This document shows, piece after piece, positions 13,101 through 59,983 of a stretch of 64,000 nucleotides of DNA. The stretch covers positions 3,470,820-3,534,819 of the forward strand of contig NC_090179.1 in the NCBI RefSeq assembly GCF_024679245.1, given 5' to 3'. This DNA is from Pseudorasbora parva. Taxonomy: Eukaryota > Chordata > Actinopteri > Cypriniformes > Gobionidae. The position numbers were made by a program, and so were the translations under genes. The notes beneath the pieces are model-generated. The model saw only the letters and a list, made by a program, of their open reading frames with translations. It was not told the origin of the DNA and made no database searches. Position 1 is the stretch's first letter; each line of letters starts with the position of its first letter.

Positions 13101-13729
13101 GTAGCTTTAAGTAAAATACAGAATGAGTATTGCAATAAAAACATTTTCTCCTTAACCTCTTTCTGTTCCTGTCGCCAAAGATAGAATAGCAAAAAAACGA
13201 ACCGAACCGAAAAACCGAGGTATGTATTGAACCGTGGACTAACTGTATTGTTGCATCCCATACATATATGCGAACCTTGAAGGAATCTGAAAGTAATCAG
13301 ATTACATTACTTTCATATTGTGGTGCTTGGATTACTTTTTTTATGAAGTAGTTTGTAACCGTAACGTTTTTTTTTTATTTGCTCTGTCCTCAGGTGACTA
13401 TTGGCGTGGCACATAAAGACATGGAGCGCTCTGCAGCCGACGACAGTGCCAGACTGGGCCACAACACGCAGTCCTGGAGCCTTTACTGGTCCGGCAAGGC
13501 CTTCTCTATGTGGCATGCTGGGAAAGAAACCGCACTGGTTGGTCCCAAAGCCAGGCGTATCGGGGTCTATCTGGACCAGCAGGCCGGTGTGCTGGCTTTC
13601 TATCGAGTCTCGCACAATCAGGCCCAAGAGATATGTAGCGTTCACACGCATTTTGACGGTCCCCTCTTCGCCAGCTTCCGCTTCTGGTCTGGAGTCGGCT
13701 CCAGCATCACCATCTGCGAGCTCAACTAG
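1029..13729 (+). CDS. PRY/SPRY (B30.2) domain protein, TRIM-like, 3' part of gene (6 exons)
   Basis: Six exons join in one frame: 1029-1188, 5912-6004, 6081-6203, 10070-10135, 10228-10430 and 13394-13729 (981 nt, stop TAG at 13727). All junctions are AG/GT and phases match (1,1,1,1,0). The first exon encodes a helical stretch (DIRTPETVISGVRSSLDAF) that could be the end of a coiled coil. Exons 2-4 encode an Ala/Ser/Gln-rich linker ending in REEMLKF. The last two exons encode a complete PRY-SPRY domain: LTLDRNTAFRQIRLSD with YPDHPDRF (PRY), then YWELEW, GVYLDQQAG and a SITICELN end. In TRIM E3 ligases this domain binds the target. The RING, B-box and coiled-coil exons expected upstream are outside the window, so ligase activity is inferred only. 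I could not assign a specific family member. Introns hold many transposons. Confidence 0.85.
1580..2700. mobile_element. hAT-like element with CAGGGCCGTACCCA ends
   Basis: It starts CAGGGCCGTACCCA and ends in the inverse (GGGTACGGCCCTG). Flanking octamers cccccagc (1572-1579) and cccccacc (2701-2708) match 7 of 8, which fits the 8-bp duplication of hAT transposons. No transposase frame is present. Confidence 0.6.
2701..3931. other. Intron sequence with degraded repeat ends
   Basis: No gene seen. Short pieces resembling hAT termini occur: an ATCTTGATATTG / ATCTCGATATG stretch at about 2950-3005, and AGGGCTGCACGATTT at 3303. A segment from about 3405 (GGGCCAGATTTACTAA) looks like a repeat interrupted by the Tc1 element that follows. 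Confidence 0.4.
3932..5488 (+). mobile_element. Tc1/mariner element, DD37E type, full length with one nonsense codon (copy 1)
   Basis: The 1557-bp element begins CAGGGAGTGCAGAATTATTA and ends in its inverse, flanked on both sides by TA (3930-3931, 5489-5490), the standard Tc1/mariner target. Inside each end a second related repeat (GTGCATAATTATTAGGCAAC) lies at about 4113-4135 and 5286-5307. This is the double inverted/direct-repeat layout also seen in Sleeping Beauty-like elements. A transposase frame fills 4153-5169. Confidence 0.93.
4153..5169 (+). pseudogene. Tc1/mariner transposase, DD37E, inactivated by one stop
   Basis: The 338-codon frame is open except for TAA at 4675-4677 (codon 175), where copy 2 has CAA. 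The N-terminus has a helix-turn-helix region (about residues 10-55, GCSSLKIAKLLKRDHRTIKR), then a basic KPRRK hook and a second HTH. The catalytic triad is D144 (WTD), D237 (QDNAP) and E275 (NPIENLW). There are 37 residues between the second D and the E, so this is DD37E, not the usual DD34E of Tc1. The residue after D144 is Val, where copy 2 has Glu. The protein would have cut and pasted its own element. The lesion truncates it before the second Asp. Confidence 0.92.
5489..5911. other. Intron remainder, no gene seen
   Basis: The 423 bases between the Tc1 element and exon B contain AT-rich unique-looking sequence with no recognisable coding or RNA feature. Confidence 0.4.
5912..6004 (+). CDS. 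TRIM-like gene, exon B (Ala/Ser/Gln-rich linker)
   Basis: The acceptor is tatcacag and the donor gtacgc. It encodes VNEAAAAAQASCQSHNGG and more of the same low-complexity type, in phase 1 at both ends. Confidence 0.65.
6081..6203 (+). CDS. TRIM-like gene, exon C (Lys/Ser linker)
   Basis: The acceptor after catctcag at 6080 keeps the frame. The nearby alternative acceptor after cttttcag would place an early TGA, so it was not used. The donor is gtaagg. The exon encodes a polar segment (GQSDSAKPDVKPKVKASS) with no recognisable domain. Confidence 0.65.
7342..8760. mobile_element. Nested element with 3-bp TTA duplication (PIF/Harbinger-like)
   Basis: Ends are CTGTGCGTTCACACCGCC and, inverted, CCGTGCGTTCAGACCACC. 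TTA flanks both sides (7339-7341, 8761-8763). The sister hAT copy at 61167-62043 has the uninterrupted site (a single TTA, read on the opposite strand), proving the insertion boundary. TTA/TAA targets are typical of PIF/Harbinger; the interior gives no transposase, so the superfamily is inferred from the target only. Confidence 0.75.
7479..8233. mobile_element. Innermost element with CTGCGTCCCAATTCGC inverted ends
   Basis: The ends CTGCGTCCCAATTCGC and GCGAATTGGGACGCAG are perfect 16-base inverses. Internal ACTAC/TAGTATG motifs repeat near both ends. No coding capacity and no clean target duplication (gttg on each side at most). Confidence 0.7.
9600..9766 (-). repeat. tRNA-derived SINE with tRNA-Ala(AGC)-like head
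   Basis: Read on the minus strand, 9765-9692 folds as a tRNA. The acceptor stem is GCTTTCC/GGAAAGC, box A resembles TAGCTCAACCAGTAGAGC, the anticodon loop CTAGCAA holds AGC (Ala), and the T arm has GGGTTCGATTCCC. It continues into a tail (9600-9660, CATTTGGCAGACGCTTTTA on the plus strand) that I recall as a shared 3' end of fish SINE/LINE elements. The tail makes this a SINE, not a cellular tRNA gene. Confidence 0.75.
10070..10135 (+). CDS. TRIM-like gene, exon D (pre-PRY linker)
   Basis: The acceptor is tctgtacag and the donor gtgaga. It encodes VEGSASCCPSEPAPKTREEM, leading into LK(F), the usual run-in to a PRY motif. Phase 1 at both ends. Confidence 0.75.
10228..10430 (+). CDS. TRIM-like gene, exon E (PRY and start of SPRY)
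   Basis: The acceptor is tctttcag and the donor gtaaca. It carries the PRY core (LTLDRNTAFRQIRLSDGF), the YPDHPDRF motif and HYWELEW, the conserved WE motif that opens the SPRY domain. Ends in phase 0. Confidence 0.85.
10512..11476. mobile_element. hAT-like element with CAGAGGTGGAC ends
   Basis: Starts CAGAGGTGGACAAAGTAC and ends GTCCACCTCTG. The flanks gtcaaggt (10504-10511) and gtcaagct (11477-11484) match 7 of 8. It contains a nested fragment from 10621. It lies in the last intron of the TRIM-like gene. Confidence 0.75.
10621..10795 (-). mobile_element. Fragment of a TTAA-target element (one end only)
   Basis: Begins AGCTACACTGTGTGATATTT directly after TTAA (10617-10620). It matches the reverse of the right end of the complete copy at 12678-13106 up to GGTGGCCGATTTAGTC and beyond, then stops matching. 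Confidence 0.6.
11930..13262. mobile_element. hAT-like element with TAGGGATGCCACAATA ends, interrupted
   Basis: The left end TAGGGATGCCACAATAC and the right end GTATTGTTGCATCCCATA are inverse with a few changes. Flanking octamers match only about 6 of 8. It is interrupted by the TTAA element at 12678-13106, so the outer element is older. Confidence 0.6.
12678..13106 (+). mobile_element. Complete 429-bp TTAA-target MITE (piggyBac-like target)
   Basis: Ends AGCTACACTGTGT and ACACAGAGTAGCT are inverse, and TTAA flanks both sides exactly (12674-12677, 13107-13110). TTAA duplications are typical of piggyBac; the ends do not start with CCC, so the superfamily remains open. Partial relatives are at 10621 and 62909-63224. 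Confidence 0.75.
13394..13729 (+). CDS. TRIM-like gene, last coding exon F (SPRY)
   Basis: The acceptor is tgtcctcag. It encodes 111 residues and a TAG stop, completing the SPRY domain: VTIGVAHKDMERS, SWSLYWSGKAFSMWH, RIGVYLDQQAGVLAFYRV, and the C-terminal strand SITICELN. Long single terminal SPRY exons are typical of TRIM genes. Confidence 0.88.
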   Translation: MTIGVAHKDMERSAADDSARLGHNTQSWSLYWSGKAFSMWHAGKETALVGPKARRIGVYLDQQAGVLAFYRVSHNQAQEICSVHTHFDGPLFASFRFWSGVGSSITICELN

Positions 13730-13845
13730 AGATAAAACGACGAGAGCTAGGGGGGAAATGACTGAAAAAGCCCAAGTGAAGATGAAGAATCTCAGCTGTT
13801 AAACATGCCTTTATAGCATGTTTCTCTTCACAACTTGACTATGAA

Positions 13846-13920
13846 AATAAAACGCTAATACTAATGCATCATAAGGTTTTGTGGGATGTGTATTTTCTGT
13901 AACTTGTCAATTTGAATAAA
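13846..13920 (+). promoter_or_regulatory. Polyadenylation signals of the TRIM-like gene
   Basis: Two AATAAA hexamers lie at 13846-13851 and 13915-13920, about 120 and 190 bases after the stop codon. They give a short 3' UTR and mark the probable end of the gene. Confidence 0.6.
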
Positions 13921-14005
13921 AGCATGTGAACATTAAGCACAATCATCTGTACTTTAGTTATCTTAATGCTTTAAACTAGTTATAATTGTTTTTTGCCAGC
14001 AGTGT

Positions 14006-14470
14006 TTTCAAAAGTATTCCAGTGGGATTTCAGATCACGGATTGGATCAAATCTTGGAAATGGGTTTTTCAAAATCAAACTCAGATCAGAGCTTGTAATC
14101 CAAATTTACATTTGATCCGGATCAAACCTGCCCTTTGGGTTTTTCAAAAACGTTGAACTCTGTTTGGGATCTGTCCGTTCCAAAAAACGGGATTATCCTG
14201 ATCCCATCAGAAGGATGGATTCAGTTGTGGTTTTTCAAACCCTGGTAAACAGGATTTGGTAATCCTGAAATTTGGTATTTGGATCTGGTATAAAAGTAAA
14301 ATGGATCAGGTGATCCTGGATATCAAAATATGGGATTAGTAAATCCGGGTCAATTCGATCCAGATTAAATTTTTTGAAAAACTGGGCCAGTTCAAAATGA
14401 ATCTGATCAGACTTGATCAAATCTCGAAAATGGGTCCAGTCTTGGTTTGGATCTGGATCAAATCATTAGT
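14006..14470. repeat. GATC-rich, partly self-complementary repeat
   Basis: The stretch repeats TGGGTTTTTCAAA and GGATC-containing words in both orientations (GATCAAATCTTGGAAATGGG near the left, GATCAAATCTCGAAAATGGG near the right). It has no coding frame. Probably a MITE. Confidence 0.4.
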
Positions 14471-14534
14471 TTGTGTTGATCAAGATGTTTGGGCTTGGAT
14501 ATATTTTTAGATTACACCAGGATTTGGACATTTA

Positions 14535-15395
14535 AGTAGCTTTTGGCTGGCCCGTGTGGTCCAATCAAACAGACGAGCTACTGTAGCTCAAACTGCTCCA
14601 GAAGTTAATGCTGGTTCTGATAGAAAGCTGTCAGAATACACAGAGCAGCTCAGGTTGTTGTGTATGGGGCGGCATAGCCGCTGACCAGTCAGGGTGACCT
14701 CTGACCCCGCCAAAAGCACCAACAGTGGCACGTGAGCATCAGAACTGGACCACGGAGCAATGGAAGAAGGTGGCCTGGTCTGAGGAATCACGTGTATTTT
14801 TACATCACGTGGATGGCCGGGTGTGTGTGTGTGTGTGTGTGGCTTACCTGGGGAACACATGGCCCCAGGATGCACTATGGGAAGAAGGCGAGCCGGCGGA
14901 GGCAGTGTGATGCTTTGGGCAATGTTCTGCTGGGAAACCTTGGGTCCTCCATCCATGTGGATGTTACTTTGACACGCTCCACCTACCTAAGCATTGCTGA
15001 GACCATGTTCAGCCTTTCATGGAAACGGTATTCTGGTGGCTGTGGCTCTTTCAGCAGGATAATGCTCCTGACACAAAGCACAAATGCTTCAGGAATGGTT
15101 TGAGGAGCACAAAAAACAGTTTTCCAAATTCCCCAGATCTCAATACAATCGAGCATCTGTGGGATGTGCTGAACAAACAAGTCCGATCCATGGAGGCCCC
15201 ACCTCGAAACGTACATGACTTAAAGGATCTGCTGCTAACATATTGCTGCCAGATTCCACAGCACACCTTCAGAGGTCTAGAGGAGGCCATGCCTCGACGG
15301 GTCAGGGCTGTTATGGCAGCAAAAAGGAGGACCAACACAATATTAGGTTTTGTAATGCCTGATTGGTGTATAACTATTAAAGTAAAATATTAGAT
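14535..15395 (+). pseudogene. Degenerate Tc1-like transposase remnant
   Basis: Pieces of a Tc1 transposase occur in shifting frames: REHQNWTTEQWKKVAWSEES (central D region), then FQQDNAP, NSPDLNTIEHLWDVLN and a C-terminal FRGLEEAMPRRVRAVMAA. Frameshifts, a (GT)n tract at 14820-14841 and an internal deletion (31 residues between the D and E motifs) show it is dead. It is a different lineage from the DD37E copies. Confidence 0.8.
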
Positions 15396-15833
15396 ATAAT
15401 AAAATAATCCCCCAAACAGCTGTCAATCTCAAACATATTTGATTTTTATCATGAACTCCAGTGGGTCAATACCAGAGATGAACCAGTCTCTAAAAACTGC
15501 ACCCCTTATTGAATGTATATATTTTTTGTTGCCATATAAACATGAACAAAAATAAATAAAGACATTTGTTTATTTTTTTATTTATAAATGTAATTTCTTT
15601 CTTATTTATAAATGTGCTTAAAAGTGTAGAGAATAGTACGTATAAAATTAAGTAAATAAATGAATTAGATTCAAATAAATAAATACATGATTGAATGGTA
15701 AATTAACATGATAAAAATAATAAAAATAAATAAATATATGTGGAAAAGCCTTGAGTAAAAGTGTAAAACTATAAATATAATAATAACAATTTTTAATAAA
15801 TTAGCTTAAATAAACATGTTAAAGTTTAGGGAA
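15396..15833. other. AT-rich intergenic sequence
   Basis: No gene seen. The stretch is rich in AAATAAATAA words with little else. Confidence 0.4.
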
Positions 15834-15873
15834 AACACACACACGCACACACACACACACGCACACACACAAG

Positions 15874-15942
<69 letters not shown>
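15834..15942 (+). repeat. (CA)n microsatellite
   Basis: CA repeats interrupted by GC and AG steps in the first half, then pure to 15942. Confidence 0.95.
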
Positions 15943-15944
<2 letters not shown>

Positions 15945-16389
15945 TAAATTGTACATAAATAAAACAATTATTAAAATAAGTGATTAAATGTTAAATTACC
16001 ATATAATGATATTTAAAATAAATAAATTAGATTGTTTTAATTAATTTTTACCTGATGTTTTTGTCATAGAAAAGGCTATTTTAAAATCTGAAATAAGTTG
16101 TCTGCTAGCCTATTTTAACTCATTTCGCTACTGTCACGTGATATATGTCACTTTTCTCATCGTTTCTAATCCAGTCACAGAAGATTTAATTACAGGCATT
16201 TAAATGTAACTATTTTATATTTATTGATGGGGCAGATTTCCATGTTTTACGATTTTTTTTTAATTGTATTTTTTATTAGACATTCAAGACACACATAACA
16301 CATTTACAACTAAAACAGGACATCCAAAAAGAAAACACAACTAAAAGGAAATGGGTTTACAATACATAAAATAATAATAATATAAGAGC

Positions 16390-16538
16390 CGTTGACACCG
16401 GATATGGCGACACAGATGACGATCGCGGATGTTTGGCAGCTCGAGTTATGTCGCTGATTGAGTTGCTGGAGAACGACTCGAAACATCTCGGGAATAAAAC
16501 ACACAAACCTTAGCGAAATAAATCATCGGTACTAAAAG
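16390..16538 (+). other. Possible 5'-untranslated first exon of pcsk7
   Basis: A locally GC- and CpG-richer block (GACGATCGCGGATG, TCGAGTTATGTCGC) ends in a strong donor, AAAAG|GTAAGAAG, at 16538/16539. It contains a short upstream frame starting ATGGCGACACAG and ending after 17 codons. Orientation and distance suit a pcsk7 leader exon, but no transcript evidence is available. The start is approximate. Confidence 0.4.
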
Positions 16539-16737
16539 GTAAGAAGAGCAGCTAATCGTGTGTTCGTTTCTGTCCTGACGGTCTCTGGTGGCACTTTCTG
16601 AGCTCAGTTGTGTTTAATTAGGCCATTATTTTATGTGTTAAGAGAATTAATCAGTTAGCACTTTATAAAACGAGCTCATTATTATATTATTATTATTATT
16701 AATAATAAACAGAGCGGCATGTTTTAAAGTCTTCCGG

Positions 16738-17739
<1,002 letters not shown>

Positions 17740-18505
17740 AAAGGAGAGTTCACCTAAAGATGAAAATGATCCCATGGTTAACTCTCTATCAAGTCATCCT
17801 AGGTGTATGACAACGAGCAAATGTTAACCAAATCAAGCATCGCATCTTTTATTGAAATGAAATGACATTCACTTTTTAAAGTGGAATAACTTTTCAAACA
17901 ATTGTTATTAAATAATGAGTATTATTATGTAACAAAAGTGCATAAAACTTCAAGTACAACAGCAACCTGAGAACACACGCTTCAACAGACAACGTATTGT
18001 GCGCACAAAATGGCCAACTGACATTCAGAAACGATCCATTCCCATTTATTAAACATCTTCATATTGTTCATCAGGAACGGCAAACAGTCAGCTTGACCTG
18101 CAGCGAGCGCTGAGCTCTTTTGCTGAGGTATGGTCAAGCATATCTATGTGGATAAATATAGATAAAGGATAAAATTAGTGCCGTTAAAATGAATTTGCGT
18201 TAATTTTGGCAGCCCTACTAATAAATAATAATAACTAAGTCAATATTTACTAATGTTGTTCCAAACCTGTATTCATGTCTTCTGTTGAAAGATATTTTGA
18301 TGAGTGTTGGTAACCTGAGAGTTGATGGTAGCCATTGACTCCCATTGTGTTTTATCTTCCATTGGAAACCAATGGGGACCAGCAACTGTTGGGTTACCAA
18401 CACTCATCAAAATATCTTCAACAGAAGAACAAACTTTATTCCGGTTTAAAACAACTTGAGCGTGAGTAACCACTCAAAAATGAACATTGAACTATCCCTT
18501 CAATT
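17740..18505. mobile_element. MITE-like repeat with palindromic core
   Basis: The left end reads GGAGAGTTCACCTAAAGATG, like the GATAGTTCACCC ends of a common cyprinid repeat. At 18270-18430 there is a palindrome: GATATTTTGATGAGTGTTGG ... CCAACACTCATCAAAATATC, with GTCTTCTGTTGA / TCAACAGAAGA outside it. The right end is AACTATCCCTTCAA. A possible exon (18075-18127) lies inside these bounds, so it may be two pieces. Confidence 0.5.
18075..18127 (+). other. Possible internal 5'-untranslated exon
   Basis: A 53-base block between GTTCATCAG| and |GTATGG is GC-richer than its surroundings (CAGCTTGACCTGCAGCGAGC). It could be a second pcsk7 leader exon. Chance splice-like motifs are common, so this is tentative. 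Confidence 0.3.
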
Positions 18506-19760
18506 TTAATAAAACAACAAAAAACCAACAGAAAATCATTCTCTGCTCTTGACTGAAAACTTTAATATCTTTAAGAACCAATGCATATTTTATAGTGACG
18601 TCTATGTAATGTTTTATTTTTACATTTCATATTGAAAGCTGCTGTACAGCTCTGAGCTGCCAGTGTTAATCTTTAGATGTTTTATATTGTACAATACACT
18701 AGGAATGTGTACAAGGTTTATTTTTCTTTTAAGTAAAAGAAATATGTATATATTTTTTTCTCTCAATAACCTCTGGCTGTTCCTGTTCCTAAGAATAGAT
18801 TAACCAAAAACACGCAGCATTTCAACTCATTCATGAATTACAACTATTTCAGATTGCATTTTCGAGTCTATGCTCAAACGGCGGGTGGTCGTGACCGTCT
18901 GTAAGGAAACGACACTTTACTGGCATTCAGGTTAAAAAATAAAGGGCCATAACGGATAGCACTCGTCCTTTCTTGGAGGTGGAAAGCAAAGTTCTTGATG
19001 ACCTGCAGGATTTCTTTTAAAAGGGTGTAAAAACGAAAGAAAAGATGAGAGTCGGCTGTTTTTGAATAGACTATTGTAAGTTTCTAATTTAAAATGTTTG
19101 TGATTTTAGGCTATAACCTGTGTTTAGATGTGTTGTCTCTTGTGTGAGCTAAATCTAAAGTATATAAATATGAATGCATGAATTGAATACATGTTGTTTT
19201 AAATGTAATACGTTAACCTGACTTCTATTAAAGAGTAAACAAAGAGAATTGCAATTCTGACGAGCCATGTTCAGTAAAAACTTTTGGATTTTAAATAAAA
19301 AATAATGAATCAATGCTGTGTTTGTGGTGTGCAACAGCGGATCAGTTGCGGACTGCAAACGCAGCATATGTGGAAGCACTACAGGGCGCACCGCACACAC
19401 ACTGCAGACAGAGTGTGTGTGAAATGGGCGTAAGTTGATAAATGTAGGAGTGCATTTAGAAAACTAACTATTTCTGCCTTTATATATAGGGCACTCTGTA
19501 ATAAAGAGATTTTATATATATATATATATTGTTCATTTAGCATTATTGACATACTATTATAGTTTTTGATTAATATTTTGAATTCAGTAAAAACATTTAT
19601 TTTCTGCTTTCATTTTAATTTGAGTTGAACGTTTTAGTAAATCTGTTTTTGTTGTTTTAAAAAATGTCTGTATCGGTTTTTTTAAAATAAAGGCTTATTT
19701 CAGTTTGACTTAATAATTAATGAAAATAGGAAAAGTTTAGGTTTATTTTATACCAGTTAA
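18506..19760. other. Intergenic sequence, no gene seen
   Basis: Contains faint repeat-like stretches, for example a segment at 18640-18740 resembling 12540-12640 (GAGCTGCCA, TACAATACACT, GGAATGTGTACAAGG). No gene could be supported. Confidence 0.4.
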
Positions 19761-20752
19761 CAGGGCTGGGTATCGATTCAGATGTTCCAACTCGATTCAC
19801 AAGCCCTCAATTCGATTCTCGATTCAACTCAAATGAATATAGATTTAATACAAATACTAAAGGTATTTATTAAAAAGAACAGTGAACATAAATGGGTAAT
19901 TAAAAAGAAATGAAGAGCCACAAACCTGTATGTTAAACTTTTTATTTTAGGTACACCTGAGTACATTAAAACAGAACGCATCTCTATATTTCAAATCCAT
20001 ACAATTGTTAAATACAATTTTGATGCAACTTTATTCAAAAAAAGAAAACGAGATGTATTTTATGGATGTTTTGATATATTTATTCTAAAACATAAGGCTA
20101 TTGGATGATTTTTTTTAGCAATTTTCAGTACACAACAAGCTTTTCTTGCTGCTCGTCATGTGTGCGGTAACGGACAACAATACCTTAGCGTGCTGACCTA
20201 AGATGACTGTGGACTAATATTATTTGAGCAAATCTGTTTATAATATAAGCTGTTAGGGTTTGAGTTATAGCTCCTGCGCTGTATATGGACTATAATTTGA
20301 ATATGTCTATAATGGCTAACGTACGTGCTTAAGAGACTGCTCAAGTTTAATCCTAATGCAAGGCAAGCATTCGCGTTTGTGTGATCTATTTTTAGCGGTT
20401 GTGTGCTCGTTTGTGTGTGTGTGTGCTCGGCTGTGTGTGTGTTGTCTCATCAGCATCTGTCTTCCGAAGATTTTTAGTATTACTACAGCATTTCACCACA
20501 GCCTTATAAAGGCGACAACGCACCGGAAGCCTCCATTTAAACACTGAATGGATAAATGATGTGCGCCTCTTGCTCCTTTGTAAGATCACGCAAGCCAAAT
20601 GGGGGACATCTAGTGGAGAAGACTAGTAATTAGATTTACGTTAATCTTATGTTCAAAGTTATCGATTCGTGGCCTTTGAGAATCGATTCTGAATTGACCA
20701 GATTTTAAAAACCGATTAATCGAAAAATCGATTTTTTTTTTGCCCAGCCCTA
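19761..20752. mobile_element. hAT-like element with CAGGGCTGGGTATCGATT ends
   Basis: Starts CAGGGCTGGGTATCGATTC and ends AAAATCGATTTT with GCCCAGCCCTA. The flanks ccagttaa (19753-19760) and caagttaa (20753-20760) match 7 of 8. No transposase frame. Confidence 0.75.
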
Positions 20753-21213
20753 CAAGTTAACATTTATTAATTTAAAGTAATGATTTTTTTTTATGGTTTT
20801 AGCTTTTAACTATAATAACGCTGATACTAGTAAAAACAATATATTTATATGCGTCAAATAATGTTCTTAGTCTTCTTGTGACGGGGCGTCCCAGACAGAA
20901 GCTACATTTATGATTTATTGTTGCAGGATGCTCATTCAAATTCAGACGAGAGAGATAAAATATTAATTTTTACAAACAACATTTACTAAACACACACATT
21001 TATGCCAACCGTTTATTGGTTCATTGATTGGTTGAGCCTGTTGAACACACAGCAGCGCCACCTTCAGGCTTTGAAATATGAAGAACTGACATTTTTCATC
21101 GAGTCTATTGATTGAAATGGCATGATTTTCAATGATGTGCTTCTGTCTGGTCTTGTTTCCCATGAAGCTAATCTGATGTGGAGCGTGTGTTTGGCTGACT
21201 CCACCTGGCTGAC
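20753..21213. other. Sequence just upstream of the pcsk7 start codon
   Basis: The coding exon must have its acceptor here if leader exons exist. Candidates are TTATTGTTGCAG (ending 20926), CACCTTCAG (about 21068) and TTGTTTCCCATGAAG (about 21168). The sequence cannot decide between them. Confidence 0.35.
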
Positions 21214-58347
<37,134 letters not shown>

Positions 58348-58866
58348 CACTCAGGAAAAACTAGAAACTGGACCTCTTCTCTCTTTGTCTCCATTTCTTT
58401 AGTTTGGAGTTTCAGGTTGCACTTTGCTTTTGTTTGAGCATGTGAGCGTACGCTCTATATTGAGTGTCCTTATTTCGTTTTCTTTGATTTATTTGCAGAT
58501 ATGTTCATGACAACATTTCCTCATAAGAGTGCCTGATAAAGCGAGTGAGTCTTTGCAGTATTTGTAAGATTGGATGTGTGTGTGTTTGGTGACTACTGTG
58601 TGAATATAATGTGGAGTTTAATATAATGACATTTTTACAAAAGGTTATTTTTTTCTTTTTCTTGGTTGCGGCGCATTGAATGTGTCAGGATTGGATGATT
58701 CCAGAGTATAAATACCTCCAAAGCTTGAATTCTGAAAGAAGAGATCGTTTAAACCCAAGGTCTGCTTAACTGCTGTCGTTTTACTGATTTTAGCCTGTTT
58801 ATTTTTTGGTTTGCTTTTTTTTTTACTGAAGTATGGTATTTTTGTGAACAATTCAGATGTGGTTTA

Positions 58867-58872
58867 AATAAA
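58867..58872 (+). promoter_or_regulatory. pcsk7 polyadenylation signal
   Basis: AATAAA about 520 bases after the stop codon, following T-rich 3' UTR sequence. No nearer canonical hexamer was noticed. Confidence 0.6.
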
Positions 58873-59087
58873 AACTAAATCATTTTTCAGATTGTTTCAG
58901 CATCTCTGTTACCATGGGTCACAATATTATGCGCTCTCAGTGAAGCCTACTTGATTTTGTTGGATGGGGAAGCCTTTCTATAAAAAAATAAATGAGAGAT
59001 CAGTTGCATCGGCAAACAAAAACAAAAAAACAAAGACATTTCATAAATATCGCAAATGGTTAAATTAAGGTGAAAGACTAGTGCCCG

Positions 59088-59335
59088 CTTTCACAGACAG
59101 TCTTTAGCCTATATAGTCCCAGACTTAAATGCATGTTTGAGCTGTTTTAACTAATAACTTACAATGACTTTATCTTAAAATATATCGGTGCCATTGTTTC
59201 GTCTCAAGATGCACATCAGTAATGTTTTTTTTTTTTTGCTAAGGCACAATAAAATATATTTGACAACGTTTATAAAAGAGACTCAAATTTCCTTATTGAA
59301 CTATCCTGGTGTAATCTAAGCCCTGTCTGTGAAAC
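59088..59335. mobile_element. MITE with TTTCACAGACAG ends, downstream of pcsk7
   Basis: Left GCTTTCACAGACAGTCTTTAG and right CTAAGCCCTGTCTGTGAAAC are inverse. About 250 bp, no coding frame. Confidence 0.6.
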
Positions 59336-59965
59336 TGGAAACTAGGGCCCGATCATACACCCGACACAATGCAACGCCACGCCACGCCAGACACAACCCA
59401 AGTGTGTTCTGCTAGTTTCAGACCGACGCAGTTCTCATGTTCTCGTCCAGCTCCGCGTTGTTTAAATATCAAATGCACTGGCTCATCTGTTCCCCAATGG
59501 GTGTGCTGGTCTAAAGCAGGAGTGTTCAGGAGCATTGCTATTGGGAGGAACTGAAAACCACTGACCATTGTATGGCGTTTAAATAAAGTCAAAAGTCGCG
59601 CGCACGAAAACCACGAGCACGCGAATAAACCCAAGCACGCAAAACAGACCCACGAGAGGAAAATAACAACGCGAGAGCGCATCTGTGCAGCCGCGAGCGC
59701 ATTTGTACACCGCGGGCGCGCGAAACAGTATTTAGGGGCGGAAATGAATACTAGCGCAAGCCCCTGCTGCCTAGCGCGCACAACTGCAAATGAGCGCTCG
59801 CGTGACTACTCAACACTCGCTCGCTCCTCGAGTTGACTTTTGACACTTTGAGGGCGGGGCAATGACTTTTGTCTTCCCACCTGTGATTGGTCATTTGTTT
59901 AATCAGTTTCACTCTTGTTTAAACATGTAGCAGGACTAGGACAAGGCACGTTTTAAGGAACCATT
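59336..59965. other. GC-richer region upstream of a possible gene start
   Basis: Starts like an interspersed repeat (CTAGGGCCCGATCATACACC). From about 59590 it is CpG-rich (AAGTCGCGCGCACG, GCGAGCGC) with a CCAAT-type box (GTGATTGGTCA, 59884) about 80 bases before the ATG at 59966. It could be a promoter, but repeat origin is equally possible. Confidence 0.35.
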
Positions 59966-59983
59966 ATGTCGGACCCTGAGCAG
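59966..59983 (+). CDS. Possible first coding exon of an unidentified downstream gene
   Basis: ATG TCG GAC CCT GAG CAG is followed directly by the donor GTAATT, giving MSDPEQ in phase 0. The location after a CpG-rich stretch suits a gene start. Nothing in the remaining 4 kb was recognised as its second exon, so the call rests on local signals only. Confidence 0.25.
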
